From Moraxella bovis (GTDB taxonomy: Bacteria; Pseudomonadota; Gammaproteobacteria; Pseudomonadales; Moraxellaceae): DNA of 24,482 nt. Every line of letters begins with the position of its first letter. Within the stretch, counting starts at the first letter, position 1. Location: NCBI RefSeq assembly GCF_002014975.1, contig NZ_MUXV01000018.1, forward strand, positions 1 through 24,482, read 5' to 3'. The translations under genes were made by a program, and so were the position numbers. Of this stretch, positions 1 to 7,318 are shown piece by piece. The notes under the pieces were generated by a model. That model was not told the DNA's origin and did not search any database. It worked only from the letters and a program-made list of their open reading frames with translations.

Positions 1-1
1 G

Positions 2-570
2 GGGTTTGGTGGGTGTATCATCGAAAATACAGATATGCTGTTCAATGGCAAATCTATCAAAAAAATCAACAAAGATGCGGTGGTTTTGGTGGATGGCACC
101 GGCACCCTAGAAAAATTGGGTTATTCCATCTCTGGTGACTCCCTAAGGGTTTCATGAAAATCGTGCAGGAGAGAGTATTGAGGTCAATACAGAACAACAT
201 AACGCCAAAAAAGATGTAGCTGAAAGCAACAAAAACAGTTACCTGATATTGGTCATAAGGTTTTTGATAACATACCTGCACCCCGATATTGATGCTACAT
301 GAAGAGAATTGTCAGATTGCCTTTCCTAAAGAGCATGCCAATGCGATAAGCTGTATTTATTACATGATATTTAAAGCGGGTATTGATGAGCCAACAAAAG
401 TGCCGATTGACATTATTGATGACTGTATGTACAAAATTATTGACGCCACAAAGTAAGTAAAGATATGCTATTGAATGTCTTAAAGATGACTGGGTTTATA
501 TCGATGATTGGGTGACAAGCCTTGATGTTGTTTACAAAACCAAAAAGATAAAGTGCTGATTGTTTTTTAA
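2..570 (+). pseudogene. Frameshifted remnant of an unrecognised gene
   Basis: No single frame is open, but three consecutive stretches on the + strand read as ordinary protein in shifting frames. About 2-160 reads GFGGCIIENTDMLFNGKS and onward. About 160-303 reads HENRAGESIEVNTEQHN and onward. An ATG frame at 292-456 gives 54 residues beginning MLHEENCQIAFPKEHAN. About 465-570 continues with CLKDDWVYIDDWV after another shift. Each break needs only one or two bases to join, so this is a decayed gene whose 5' end lies outside the window. The first segment (a 'FNGKSI... YSISGDSLRVFHENR' style) faintly recalls DKNYY-type repeat proteins, but I do not recognise the family with confidence. It converges on the lipase gene at 678. 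Confidence 0.5.
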
Positions 571-622
571 TAAAACTGGTGGGTGAGTTTGCCTCAAAAG
601 TGCAAGCCGTTTGTCACAACCA

Positions 623-654
623 CACCCCAAAAGTTGTGTGTCACTTTTGGGGTG
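623..654. terminator. Hairpin between converging genes
   Basis: A perfect 11-bp inverted repeat: CACCCCAAAAG at 623-633 and its complement at 644-654, with a 10-nt loop. It lies between the 3' ends of the remnant on the left and the lipase on the right, where a two-way terminator would be expected. Neither side has a run of T after the stem, so intrinsic termination is not assured. Confidence 0.4.
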
Positions 655-677
655 CGCTTACCAGTTGATAATTTAGC

Positions 678-2525
678 TTATGCCCCTGATATGCTGGCAT
701 GAGCCAAGACGTCATCAACGTTGGTGTTATTGATGATGATGTACAAATCAGTGGCTCTGATGTGAACATCGTTGCCAATATGATGGGTGGCTTGACTAAG
801 CTCATTTATGTTGGCAAAAACATTGTCAAAGATGACCTTGTCATGGTCGCCAATATAGCTATTAAAGTCACGAATGATGTTCAAGCCAGTACTTTCTTGG
901 TTAAATGCAAAAATGTCATCGCCGATACCACCAAACAGTATGTTGTTGCCTTTGCCACCATACAGATAGTCATTGCCTTCACCGCCATACAGATGGTCGT
1001 TGCCATCATTGCCAAATAGGCGGTCGTCGCCTATTCCGCCGTGTAACAGACCATTGACGCCGTTTAGTGCGTACAGAACGTCATTGCCTTCTCTGGCAAA
1101 GATGATGTCGCCTGTCAAGACATCATCTGACTGGCTGCCTTCAAGATGGTCTTGATAGTCGATGTTTGTATTGCGACTTTTGATGAGATAGCGGTTGGAG
1201 ACAAGACCTTCTGAGCTGATGTCATAAGGACGAATCTGGGTATAGGATTCGTTATTAAAGCCAATTTTTTCAACATTTTCAAGGTGTTTGATGCCTGTAC
1301 CGTCTTTGGCGTGCATAAATACTGTGTCATCAGACAGTCGATAGGCATGCCAATCTTGGCTTTTGCCTTGTAAGATGACAGTATCAACGCCTGCACCGCC
1401 ATCCACACGGTCTGCACCTTGTGCCAGTACGATGCGGTCATTGCCATCTTTGGCATCGATGTAGTCACCCTGTTTGCTACTTTGTATAAGGTTGTTGTGG
1501 TTTGAGCCAATGATGAAACTACCAACTTTGTCCGCTTGATGGCTTTTGTCCTTGACCCACATGCTAAGACGTTCGGCGGCATTTAGCTGATCGATGATGA
1601 TGCGGCTGTCTCTGTGGGTAAACTCATAAAAAGATGAGTTGGTAATACGTTCTAAAGTATCTTGACCCAATGCACCTGTATGTGCTGCCCAGCCTTGGGC
1701 AGTATTGATAAGTGACATGACAAAGGGGTTGTTGACATCCCACAAAGCCGAGGCATACGCGCCTGTCACCAATACCACATTGTCAATACTGCTGTCAAAA
1801 TCATTGTCTATGTTGGACAATGCAGGACCGCCACCAGCGATGGCATCAGCAACACTGGTGTGAGAGCCTGTGATGCGAAAGACGGCATCATTTTCATAAC
1901 CCATGTTCAAAATAACATCAGGATTGTCGTAGATGACAGGACTGGCATGACCGATGTATATTGCGTCGTTAAAAAATCCATCAGTCAATGATTCACGGTG
2001 TTTTGCCATGATATTGGTGTAGCCCCCACCTAGACTGTAACCTGTAACCAACACGTCTTTGCCCGATAGGTCGTGGGCGGTGGCATAGTCTTTGATGGCT
2101 TGCAAAAGTGGCTGCATGTTAGGGGCAATCTTACCTTCGTTGAGATGAAAATAATCCGCCACATCAAGCAAATCATTGGTGCCAGCCCAGCTGATGCCAA
2201 GGCGAGTGGGCTTGCCAGTATCATCAAATTCACCAACCAACATAACCTGTGGTCCTGAACCATTAATCGGACGGTCACCGGTGATGGTACTTACAAAAGT
2301 GTAGTAACCATAGATGTCCACAGCACTGTTCGGTAAGTTGAGTTCGGCTGGCGTGAGTGAACGCCAGCCATCGGGTAAGGTTAGGGCAGCATTAATGCCT
2401 TTTAGGCCATCGGGTATAAGTTTGGCGAAACTGGCGACATTAGCATGCTGAGCCAGCTTACTGGTGGTGTGCATAAGTTCGGTGGATTGGTCGCTGTCAA
2501 AATGACGAAAGTCAAACATTGCCAT
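678..2525 (-). CDS. Secreted RTX lipase, family I.3 (type I secretion substrate)
   Basis: A 615-residue esterase/lipase expected to hydrolyse acyl esters outside the cell. Length and order match family I.3 lipases of Pseudomonas and Serratia (about 613-617 aa). The N-terminal alpha/beta-hydrolase part carries the nucleophile motif GYSLG at 162-166 (Ser164). By family layout the acid is Asp213 (in GYENDAVF) and the histidine is His282 (in GWAAHTG). GGxGxDxxx calcium-binding repeats follow at about 357-383 and, more densely, at 495-540. There is no N-terminal signal peptide, as expected for ABC/type I export through a C-terminal signal. The start at 2525 was chosen because AAGGA lies 7 nt upstream; the frame stays open 23 codons further. 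No type I exporter genes lie within view. Most family I.3 members have GHSLG, so Tyr in place of His is a small departure. Known of family: calcium-dependent folding; the substrate here is not known. Confidence 0.85.
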   Translation of the reverse strand: MAMFDFRHFDSDQSTELMHTTSKLAQHANVASFAKLIPDGLKGINAALTLPDGWRSLTPAELNLPNSAVDIYGYYTFVSTITGDRPINGSGPQVMLVGEFDDTGKPTRLGISWAGTNDLLDVADYFHLNEGKIAPNMQPLLQAIKDYATAHDLSGKDVLVTGYSLGGGYTNIMAKHRESLTDGFFNDAIYIGHASPVIYDNPDVILNMGYENDAVFRITGSHTSVADAIAGGGPALSNIDNDFDSSIDNVVLVTGAYASALWDVNNPFVMSLINTAQGWAAHTGALGQDTLERITNSSFYEFTHRDSRIIIDQLNAAERLSMWVKDKSHQADKVGSFIIGSNHNNLIQSSKQGDYIDAKDGNDRIVLAQGADRVDGGAGVDTVILQGKSQDWHAYRLSDDTVFMHAKDGTGIKHLENVEKIGFNNESYTQIRPYDISSEGLVSNRYLIKSRNTNIDYQDHLEGSQSDDVLTGDIIFAREGNDVLYALNGVNGLLHGGIGDDRLFGNDGNDHLYGGEGNDYLYGGKGNNILFGGIGDDIFAFNQESTGLNIIRDFNSYIGDHDKVIFDNVFANINELSQATHHIGNDVHIRATDLYIIINNTNVDDVLAHASISGA

Positions 2526-2573
2526 AATAATTCCTTGTGTGGTTAATGATGAATAGAAGTTAATCGTATTCTC

Positions 2574-2602
2574 AATATAACCAAAAAAATACAAAATAAC
2601 AA
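2574..2602 (-). promoter_or_regulatory. Sigma70-type promoter of the lipase gene
   Basis: Reading the - strand, TTGTTA (2602-2597) is followed by a 17-nt spacer and TATATT (2579-2574), about 49 bases upstream of the chosen ATG at 2525. Spacing is ideal and both boxes are close to consensus. Confidence 0.5.
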
Positions 2603-2715
2603 GTAAAAAAAGACGTACTTTTAAATTTTGGCGATAAAGGTGTGTGTTGGGGTATATCTACTGTTGATGAGGTTTTTTATAAGGCGTGGTTAATTTCATG
2701 ATTTGGTAGTAGTCT

Positions 2716-2827
2716 AAAAAGTATGCTGAACTAGGTTTTCCGTTCTTCCTGAGCCTGCCTGCGGGTAGGAAAACCGTTATGGTTTGACAAGCTCGCCACG
2801 AACGGTTTTCTTTGTAGCATACTTTTT
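2716..2827. repeat. 112-bp composite inverted-repeat element (MITE-like)
   Basis: The ends are a perfect 12-bp inverted repeat, AAAAAGTATGCT at 2716-2727 and its complement at 2816-2827. Inside are a second perfect inverted pair, GAAAACCGTT at 2769-2778 with its complement at 2801-2810, and an 8-bp pair GGTTTTCC (2734-2741) / GGAAAACC (2768-2775). Between the inner arms lies a GGTTTGACAAGCTCGCCACG-type core, resembling small palindromic repeats dispersed in many gammaproteobacterial genomes. No transposase is encoded and I see no clear target duplication. The one reading frame across it (2731-2922, - strand) has no support as a gene. Confidence 0.55.
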
Positions 2828-3166
2828 GAACCAGAGCCCATGATTTTAATTACGGTGTGTCTGATGGAGGATTCAAGGCTCTTATTTCTCTTAATAAAGT
2901 GAGCAACCCCCCTTGCTCTCAACCTGTTTTTTAGGCAGATATTTTTATTGTAAATGCCGAAATCGATTATGTCCTAGTCATACGTCAACGACTAGCCTTT
3001 GGCATATCAAAAAATCACCCCCAAGCCCTTGACATTCAGGCAAAGAGCAGTTATTATGAGCGGCTGATTTATCCTTTCATATTTTTACCGCCCTCGTCAG
3101 TCCTTGACTTTTTCTTGGCGGAGTTCATTTTGTTTTCACTTCTACACATCTTATCTAGATCATCTC
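2828..3166. other. Intergenic DNA upstream of rho; possible gene remnant
   Basis: The gap between the lipase and rho contains no convincing gene. From about 2936 to 3200 one + frame has no stop and reads like protein (AEIDYVLVIRQRLAFGIS near 2959-3012), but it has no ATG and runs out of frame into rho, so it may be the tail of a lost gene. A small hairpin GAGCAA, six C, TTGCTC occupies 2901-2918. A 6-bp inverted pair CTAGTC / GACTAG lies at 2974-2979 and 2990-2995, upstream of the rho promoter. Confidence 0.3.
3029..3057 (+). promoter_or_regulatory. Strong sigma70-type promoter of rho
   Basis: TTGACA (3029-3034), a 17-nt spacer and TATTAT (3052-3057): a perfect -35 and a -10 one base from consensus. 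Transcription would start near 3064 and give a leader of about 100 nt before the rho ATG. That leader is rich in pyrimidines and poor in G, the kind of RNA that Rho binds, which fits autogenous control known for rho in other bacteria (inference). Confidence 0.6.
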
Positions 3167-4423
3167 ATGAATTTGACCGAACTAAAACGCAAGCCTGTCA
3201 GTGAGTTGCTATACATTGCTGAGCAAATGGGGCTTGAAAACATGGCTCGTAGCCGTAAACAAGACATCATTTTTGCCGTTCTAAAAACCCACGCCAAAAA
3301 CGGCGAGCCGATTTATGGCGATGGCGTATTGGAGATTTTGCCAGATGGTTTTGGCTTTTTGCGTTCATCAGAAGGTTCATATTTGGCAGGGCCTGACGAC
3401 ATTTATGTCAGCCCAAGCCAAATCCGCCGTTTTAACCTGCAAACAGGTGATTCTATCGCAGGGCAAATCAGACCGCCCAAAGATGGCGAGCGGTATTTTG
3501 CTCTATTAAAGGTCAGTGAGATTAACTTTGATACGCCCGACCGTTCACGCCATAAGCTCATCTTTGAGAACCTAACACCGCTTTTCCCCACCCAGCAGTT
3601 ACGTCTAGAAGTGGGCAACGGCACGACCGAAGACTTGACAGGGCGTGTGATTGACCTCATTGCTCCCATTGGTAAGGGTCAGCGTTCCATCATCGTCGCC
3701 CCACCCAAGGCAGGTAAGACGGTACTACTACAAAACATCGCCCAAGCCATCTCAAAAAACCACCCCGAGTGTTATCTTATCGTTCTGCTCATTGACGAAC
3801 GCCCCGAAGAAGTTACCGAAATGCAGCGTACTGTGCGTGGCGAAGTGGTCGCATCGACCTTTGATGAGCCACCTGCTCGCCATATCCAAGTGGCTGAGAT
3901 GGTCATCGAAAAAGCCAAACGCCTTGTTGAGCACAAACAAGACGTGGTCATCCTACTAGATAGTGTTACACGCCTAGCCCGTGCTTATAACACAGTCATT
4001 CCATCAAGCGGCAAGGTGCTGACAGGGGGTGTGGATGCCAATGCGTTGGAGCGTCCAAAACGCTTTTTTGGAGCGGCTCGTAATGTCGAAGAAGGTGGCA
4101 GTTTGACCATTATATCCACCGCCCTGACCGACACAGGCTCGAAGATGGACAGCGTGATTTTTGAAGAATTTAAAGGCACAGGCAACCAAGAGATTACCTT
4201 GGAGCGAGAGCTTGCCGAACGCCGTATTTTCCCTGCCATTAACATCAAAAAATCATCAACCCGCCGTGAAGAACGTCTCATCGATGAAGAAATGCTTCGT
4301 AAAGTGTGGGTGCTTCGCAAACTGTTACAGCCGATGGATGATTATCAGGCGACCGAATTTTTACTTGACCGCCTAAAAGACGCCAAAACTAACGATGAAT
4401 TTTTTAATAACATGACCAAATAA
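3167..4423 (+). CDS. rho: Transcription termination factor Rho
   Basis: A hexameric RNA-dependent ATPase/helicase that releases RNA polymerase from untranslated transcripts. The 418-residue product matches E. coli Rho (419 aa) almost throughout. The N-terminal domain begins [15 protein letters not shown]. The RNA-binding cold-shock-like fold carries GFGFLR at 61-66 and YFALLKV at 110-116. Walker A is APPKAGKT (178-185). ERPEE follows at 211-215, Walker B ends at Asp265 (VVILLD), and the Q-loop lies around 278-290 ([13 protein letters not shown]). The start at 3167 is chosen by this match; the frame is open 21 codons further upstream, but that part is not Rho-like. No Shine-Dalgarno is evident. 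It has its own promoter, and trxA, its neighbour in many gammaproteobacteria, is absent. Confidence 0.98.
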   Translation: MNLTELKRKPVSELLYIAEQMGLENMARSRKQDIIFAVLKTHAKNGEPIYGDGVLEILPDGFGFLRSSEGSYLAGPDDIYVSPSQIRRFNLQTGDSIAGQIRPPKDGERYFALLKVSEINFDTPDRSRHKLIFENLTPLFPTQQLRLEVGNGTTEDLTGRVIDLIAPIGKGQRSIIVAPPKAGKTVLLQNIAQAISKNHPECYLIVLLIDERPEEVTEMQRTVRGEVVASTFDEPPARHIQVAEMVIEKAKRLVEHKQDVVILLDSVTRLARAYNTVIPSSGKVLTGGVDANALERPKRFFGAARNVEEGGSLTIISTALTDTGSKMDSVIFEEFKGTGNQEITLERELAERRIFPAINIKKSSTRREERLIDEEMLRKVWVLRKLLQPMDDYQATEFLLDRLKDAKTNDEFFNNMTK

Positions 4424-4814
4424 AGTCATGAATTATTAAGAAGAATGATAAATCATTTAATATTGGCAAGCTGTCATTATTAAAAAATGACTAAAATATA
4501 ATCATTCTTAGAGTATTTGCTCAGTATGTTTAAAAATAGGTGTTATTAAAATTTTTGAAAAATAATCAGTTTAAGAAAATTTTACGTCATTTTAATGACA
4601 AAAATCAAAAATAGCTTTCTGTAGAAATGTTTTGTTACAGATTGATTGCATTTATTACTAAAAATCATTTGTTATTGCCGAATGATGTTTATATAATAGT
4701 ACAAGAAATATAGGGGTAAATATTCTGCGATGATAATCTTTGTTAAAAACAGAGATTAAACATGGCAGTTTTTTTGCCTTAATTCTATGTTCATCCTAAC
4801 ATTTGGAGAAAATC
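4424..4814. other. AT-rich intergenic DNA between rho and the lipoprotein
   Basis: No gene seen. Two short hairpins share the same arms, GTCATT / AATGAC: 4473-4491 (7-nt loop) and 4586-4599 (2-nt loop). The first may help end rho transcripts, though neither has a clear T-run. The right third holds the promoter and leader of the lipoprotein gene; the leader includes an imperfect AATCTTTG / CAGAGATT hairpin near 4735-4757 and GGCA with a run of T then GCC near 4764-4778. Confidence 0.4.
4669..4697 (+). promoter_or_regulatory. Promoter of the alanine-rich lipoprotein gene
   Basis: TTGTTA (4669-4674), a 17-nt spacer and a perfect TATAAT (4692-4697). The predicted start near 4704 gives a leader of about 110 nt. 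Confidence 0.6.
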
Positions 4815-5219
4815 ATGAAAAAGTTAATCCTAGCTACCTTAATCGGTTCATTGGCTCTTACCGCTTGCTCAAAGCCAGCGGAAGAAGCACCAGAAGCTGC
4901 TGCTGCTGCCCAAGAAGCAGCGAACGAAGCACAAGCCGCCGCAAACGCTGCTCCTGCTGATGCTGCTGCACAACAAGCTGCTGACACTGCCCAAGCTGCT
5001 GCTGACACTGCTGCTACTGCTGCTGCTGACGCTCAATCTGCTGACAAGACTGTTGCTGAGCAAGCTGAAGCGACTGCTGAAAACGCACAAGACGCTGCCG
5101 AAGAAGCTGCCGACGCTGCCAAAGACGCAGCTGACGGTGCTGCCGCTGCCGCAGGTACTGAAACTGTAACCAACGAAAACCCTGCTGTTGCTACTGTTCC
5201 TGCAACCGAAACTAAGTAA
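4815..5219 (+). CDS. Alanine-rich lipoprotein, unknown function
   Basis: A 134-residue predicted lipoprotein. The first 18 residues form a lipoprotein signal (MKKLILATLIGSLALTAC) with lipobox LTAC and lipidated Cys18. The rest is highly biased: about half Ala with Glu, Asp, Gln, Thr and Lys in an A-A-[DE]-x-A pattern, which should form a long amphipathic helix or coiled coil, ending in a short Thr/Val/Pro-rich tail. GGAG sits 6 nt before the ATG. It stands alone, with its own promoter and a strong terminator. Low-complexity composition prevents assignment to a family; a small envelope protein analogous to Lpp or osmotically induced Ala-rich lipoproteins is only a guess. Confidence 0.85.
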   Translation: MKKLILATLIGSLALTACSKPAEEAPEAAAAAQEAANEAQAAANAAPADAAAQQAADTAQAAADTAATAAADAQSADKTVAEQAEATAENAQDAAEEAADAAKDAADGAAAAAGTETVTNENPAVATVPATETK

Positions 5220-5243
5220 TTCATTAAGTTTTCTTATTGAGTT

Positions 5244-5275
5244 AAAAGAGCCATATTTTTGTGGCTCTTTTTTTA
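5244..5275 (+). terminator. Rho-independent terminator after the lipoprotein gene
   Basis: A perfect 10-bp stem, AAAAGAGCCA (5244-5253) and its complement (5262-5271), with an 8-nt loop, running straight into a T tract. It lies 25 nt after the stop codon and isolates the lipoprotein gene from uvrC. Confidence 0.85.
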
Positions 5276-5298
5276 TTTGCCTATTGCTAGGGGCGGGC

Positions 5299-5326
5299 TT
5301 GCAAAAGCAAAAATTTACCTTATAAA
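5299..5326 (+). promoter_or_regulatory. Probable promoter of uvrC
   Basis: TTGCAA (5299-5304), a 16-nt spacer and TATAAA (5321-5326), between the terminator and the uvrC start at 5353. The leader would be only about 20 nt. Confidence 0.45.
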
Positions 5327-5352
5327 GTAGTGAAAGATATCTCGTTTTTACC

Positions 5353-7179
5353 ATGAATCAAGCCTATTCCGACCATCTTACCCAGCTCCTAAAAAACCTG
5401 CCCAATCTGCCTGGTGTCTATAAAATGCTCGGTAAGTCGGGCGAGATTTTGTACGTTGGAAAAGCCAAATCCCTAAAAAGCAGGGTGAACAGCTATTTTG
5501 CCAAGACCATTGACCACCCGAAAACAGTCGCCCTAGTCGCTCGCATTTGTGATATTGAGATTATCATCACACGGAGCGAGAGCGAGGCTCTGCTTCTTGA
5601 GCAAAATCTCATCAAACAGCACCGTCCGCCTTATAATATTATCCTAAGGGACGACAAATCTTATCTGTATCTGTTCATCTCAAAGGACAAATTCCCACGC
5701 CTTGCGGTGGGGCGGGGCAAGGGCAATCATGCCGAAGGTCGCTATTTTGGGCCTTATCCGTCCGCCAATAGTGCCAAAGAAGCGGTGCTACTTTTGCAAA
5801 AGCTTTTTATGCTACGAAACTGCACCAATAGCGTATTTGCCAATGCCAAACGCCCCTGCCTAGAACACCAAATCAAACGCTGTACCGCTCCGTGTGTGGG
5901 GCTGATTAGTCAGACGCATTATGATGACAATGTGGGACAAGCACTTGATTTTTTGAATGGTAAAACAGGCGAATTGCAAGCCATGCTTGCCCAAAAAATG
6001 CACGAATCTGCCGAGAATATGTACTTTGAGCAAGCCGTTTTTTACCGAGACCGCCTTGCCATGCTCTCTGACATCACCGCCCGTCAAGCGGTGTATCGGG
6101 TGGGCGATGACAGCAGTGCCGATGTGTTTGCCATTGCCGACAGAAACGGGCTGACGGTCGTCCATGTGCTGACCGTGCGTGGTGGTAAGGTGCTGGGCGG
6201 TAAGAGTTATTTTCCTGATGATGTGGGGGTGTTTGATACGCTTGCCGAGCGGCTCGAACGGTTTTTGTTGTCGTTTTATTTGGAGGTGAGCGATGATTTG
6301 CCCAAAGAGATTATCATCAATGAGATGATAGATGACAAAGACACGGTTGCCGAGCTACTCCATGATGAATTTGGCAAAAAATGCCTGATAAAAGACAGAG
6401 TACAAAAGCACCGCCGAGAGTGGCAGGAGCTGGCGATTTTGAATGCTCATAATGCCTTGACCGCCAAGTTGTCTGATTTTAATGAATTAAATGAGCGGTT
6501 TGTCGCCATGCAACAGGTGCTAGGGGCGGTGTCAGATAAGGCAATTAACCGCATTGAGTGCTTTGACATCAGTCATACCATGGGCGAGCTGGCGGTGGGG
6601 TCGTGCGTGGTGTTTGACAGTCGGGGGGCGAGAAAGCGGGATTATCGCCAGTACGCCATTCATGACGTGGTCGGGGGCGATGATTATGGAGCGATGAGAC
6701 AGGTGCTGACAAGGCGGTATGCCAAGCACCCCTTGCCTGATTTGCTATTGATAGACGGTGGAAAAGGGCAGTTAAATATCGCCAAAGAAGTCTTAACCGA
6801 GCTTGATAAATTGGACGACACGCTACTCATCAGCGTGGCAAAGGGAGAGGGGCGAAAGGCGGGGCTTGAAGTGCTACACTTTTTGGAGCATGAGCCGATA
6901 GATTTGCCAATGGATTCTAAGGCATTGCACCTTATCATGCACATACGAGACGAAGCTCACCGCTTTGCCATTACCGCTCACCGCAAAAAACGAGACAAGG
7001 CTCGTGGGGCAAGCGTGCTGGAAGTCATTCCCAATCTGGGGGCAAAACGCAGGCGAGACCTATTGGCTCATTTTGGCGGTATTCAACAGCTCCTTGGTGC
7101 GTCCGAAAGTGAGATTGCCAGCGTCAAGGGCATTGGCAAGGTGCTGGCAGGGACGATTTATAAAAGTTTGCATGGGTGA
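5353..7179 (+). CDS. uvrC: UvrABC excinuclease subunit C
   Basis: Makes both incisions around bulky DNA lesions after UvrA/UvrB recognition in nucleotide excision repair. 608 residues, against 610 in E. coli. The N-terminal GIY-YIG nuclease has GVY at 21-23 and YVG at 34-36. Four cysteines (C157, C169, C177, C181) sit where E. coli UvrC is reported to bind an iron-sulphur cluster. The UVR motif that contacts UvrB lies at about 206-240. The RNase H-like second nuclease has Asp405 (ECFDISH), Asp468 (LLLIDGG) and His536 (RDEAHRF). The C-terminal helix-hairpin-helix pair spans about 557-605 ([15 protein letters not shown] and [10 protein letters not shown]). All key residues are present. The ribosome binding site is weak. 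Confidence 0.97.
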   Translation: MNQAYSDHLTQLLKNLPNLPGVYKMLGKSGEILYVGKAKSLKSRVNSYFAKTIDHPKTVALVARICDIEIIITRSESEALLLEQNLIKQHRPPYNIILRDDKSYLYLFISKDKFPRLAVGRGKGNHAEGRYFGPYPSANSAKEAVLLLQKLFMLRNCTNSVFANAKRPCLEHQIKRCTAPCVGLISQTHYDDNVGQALDFLNGKTGELQAMLAQKMHESAENMYFEQAVFYRDRLAMLSDITARQAVYRVGDDSSADVFAIADRNGLTVVHVLTVRGGKVLGGKSYFPDDVGVFDTLAERLERFLLSFYLEVSDDLPKEIIINEMIDDKDTVAELLHDEFGKKCLIKDRVQKHRREWQELAILNAHNALTAKLSDFNELNERFVAMQQVLGAVSDKAINRIECFDISHTMGELAVGSCVVFDSRGARKRDYRQYAIHDVVGGDDYGAMRQVLTRRYAKHPLPDLLLIDGGKGQLNIAKEVLTELDKLDDTLLISVAKGEGRKAGLEVLHFLEHEPIDLPMDSKALHLIMHIRDEAHRFAITAHRKKRDKARGASVLEVIPNLGAKRRRDLLAHFGGIQQLLGASESEIASVKGIGKVLAGTIYKSLHG

Positions 7180-7318
7180 ATGGTGTGTCTTTTGGGCGGT
7201 AAAAATAAAGACAAATCCAATTTGCCCTTATTTTTGGGTGTTGTTTGGTCAAGGGTTAATCAAGTTTTATTAAGATGCCTTACATCGTCATGTTGTAAAT
7301 CTTAATTCATGATGCCTA

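Noticed and set aside
699..1155. + strand reading frames across the lipase 3' end
   Set aside because: They are the antisense of the RTX repeats; the - strand frame has clear family motifs.
1801..1830. Loss of the lipase catalytic histidine (Ala in GAYAS)
   Set aside because: I first aligned a family DHYAS segment here. Counting spacing from Ser and Asp puts the histidine further on, at His282 in GWAAHTG, which is present.
2731..2922. 63-codon - strand frame upstream of rho
   Set aside because: It is built largely from the inverted-repeat element and has no ribosome site or recognisable motif.
4869..5354. 161-codon - strand frame opposite the lipoprotein gene
   Set aside because: A Ser/Cys-rich mirror of the alanine-rich triplets; the + strand gene has a lipobox, promoter and terminator.
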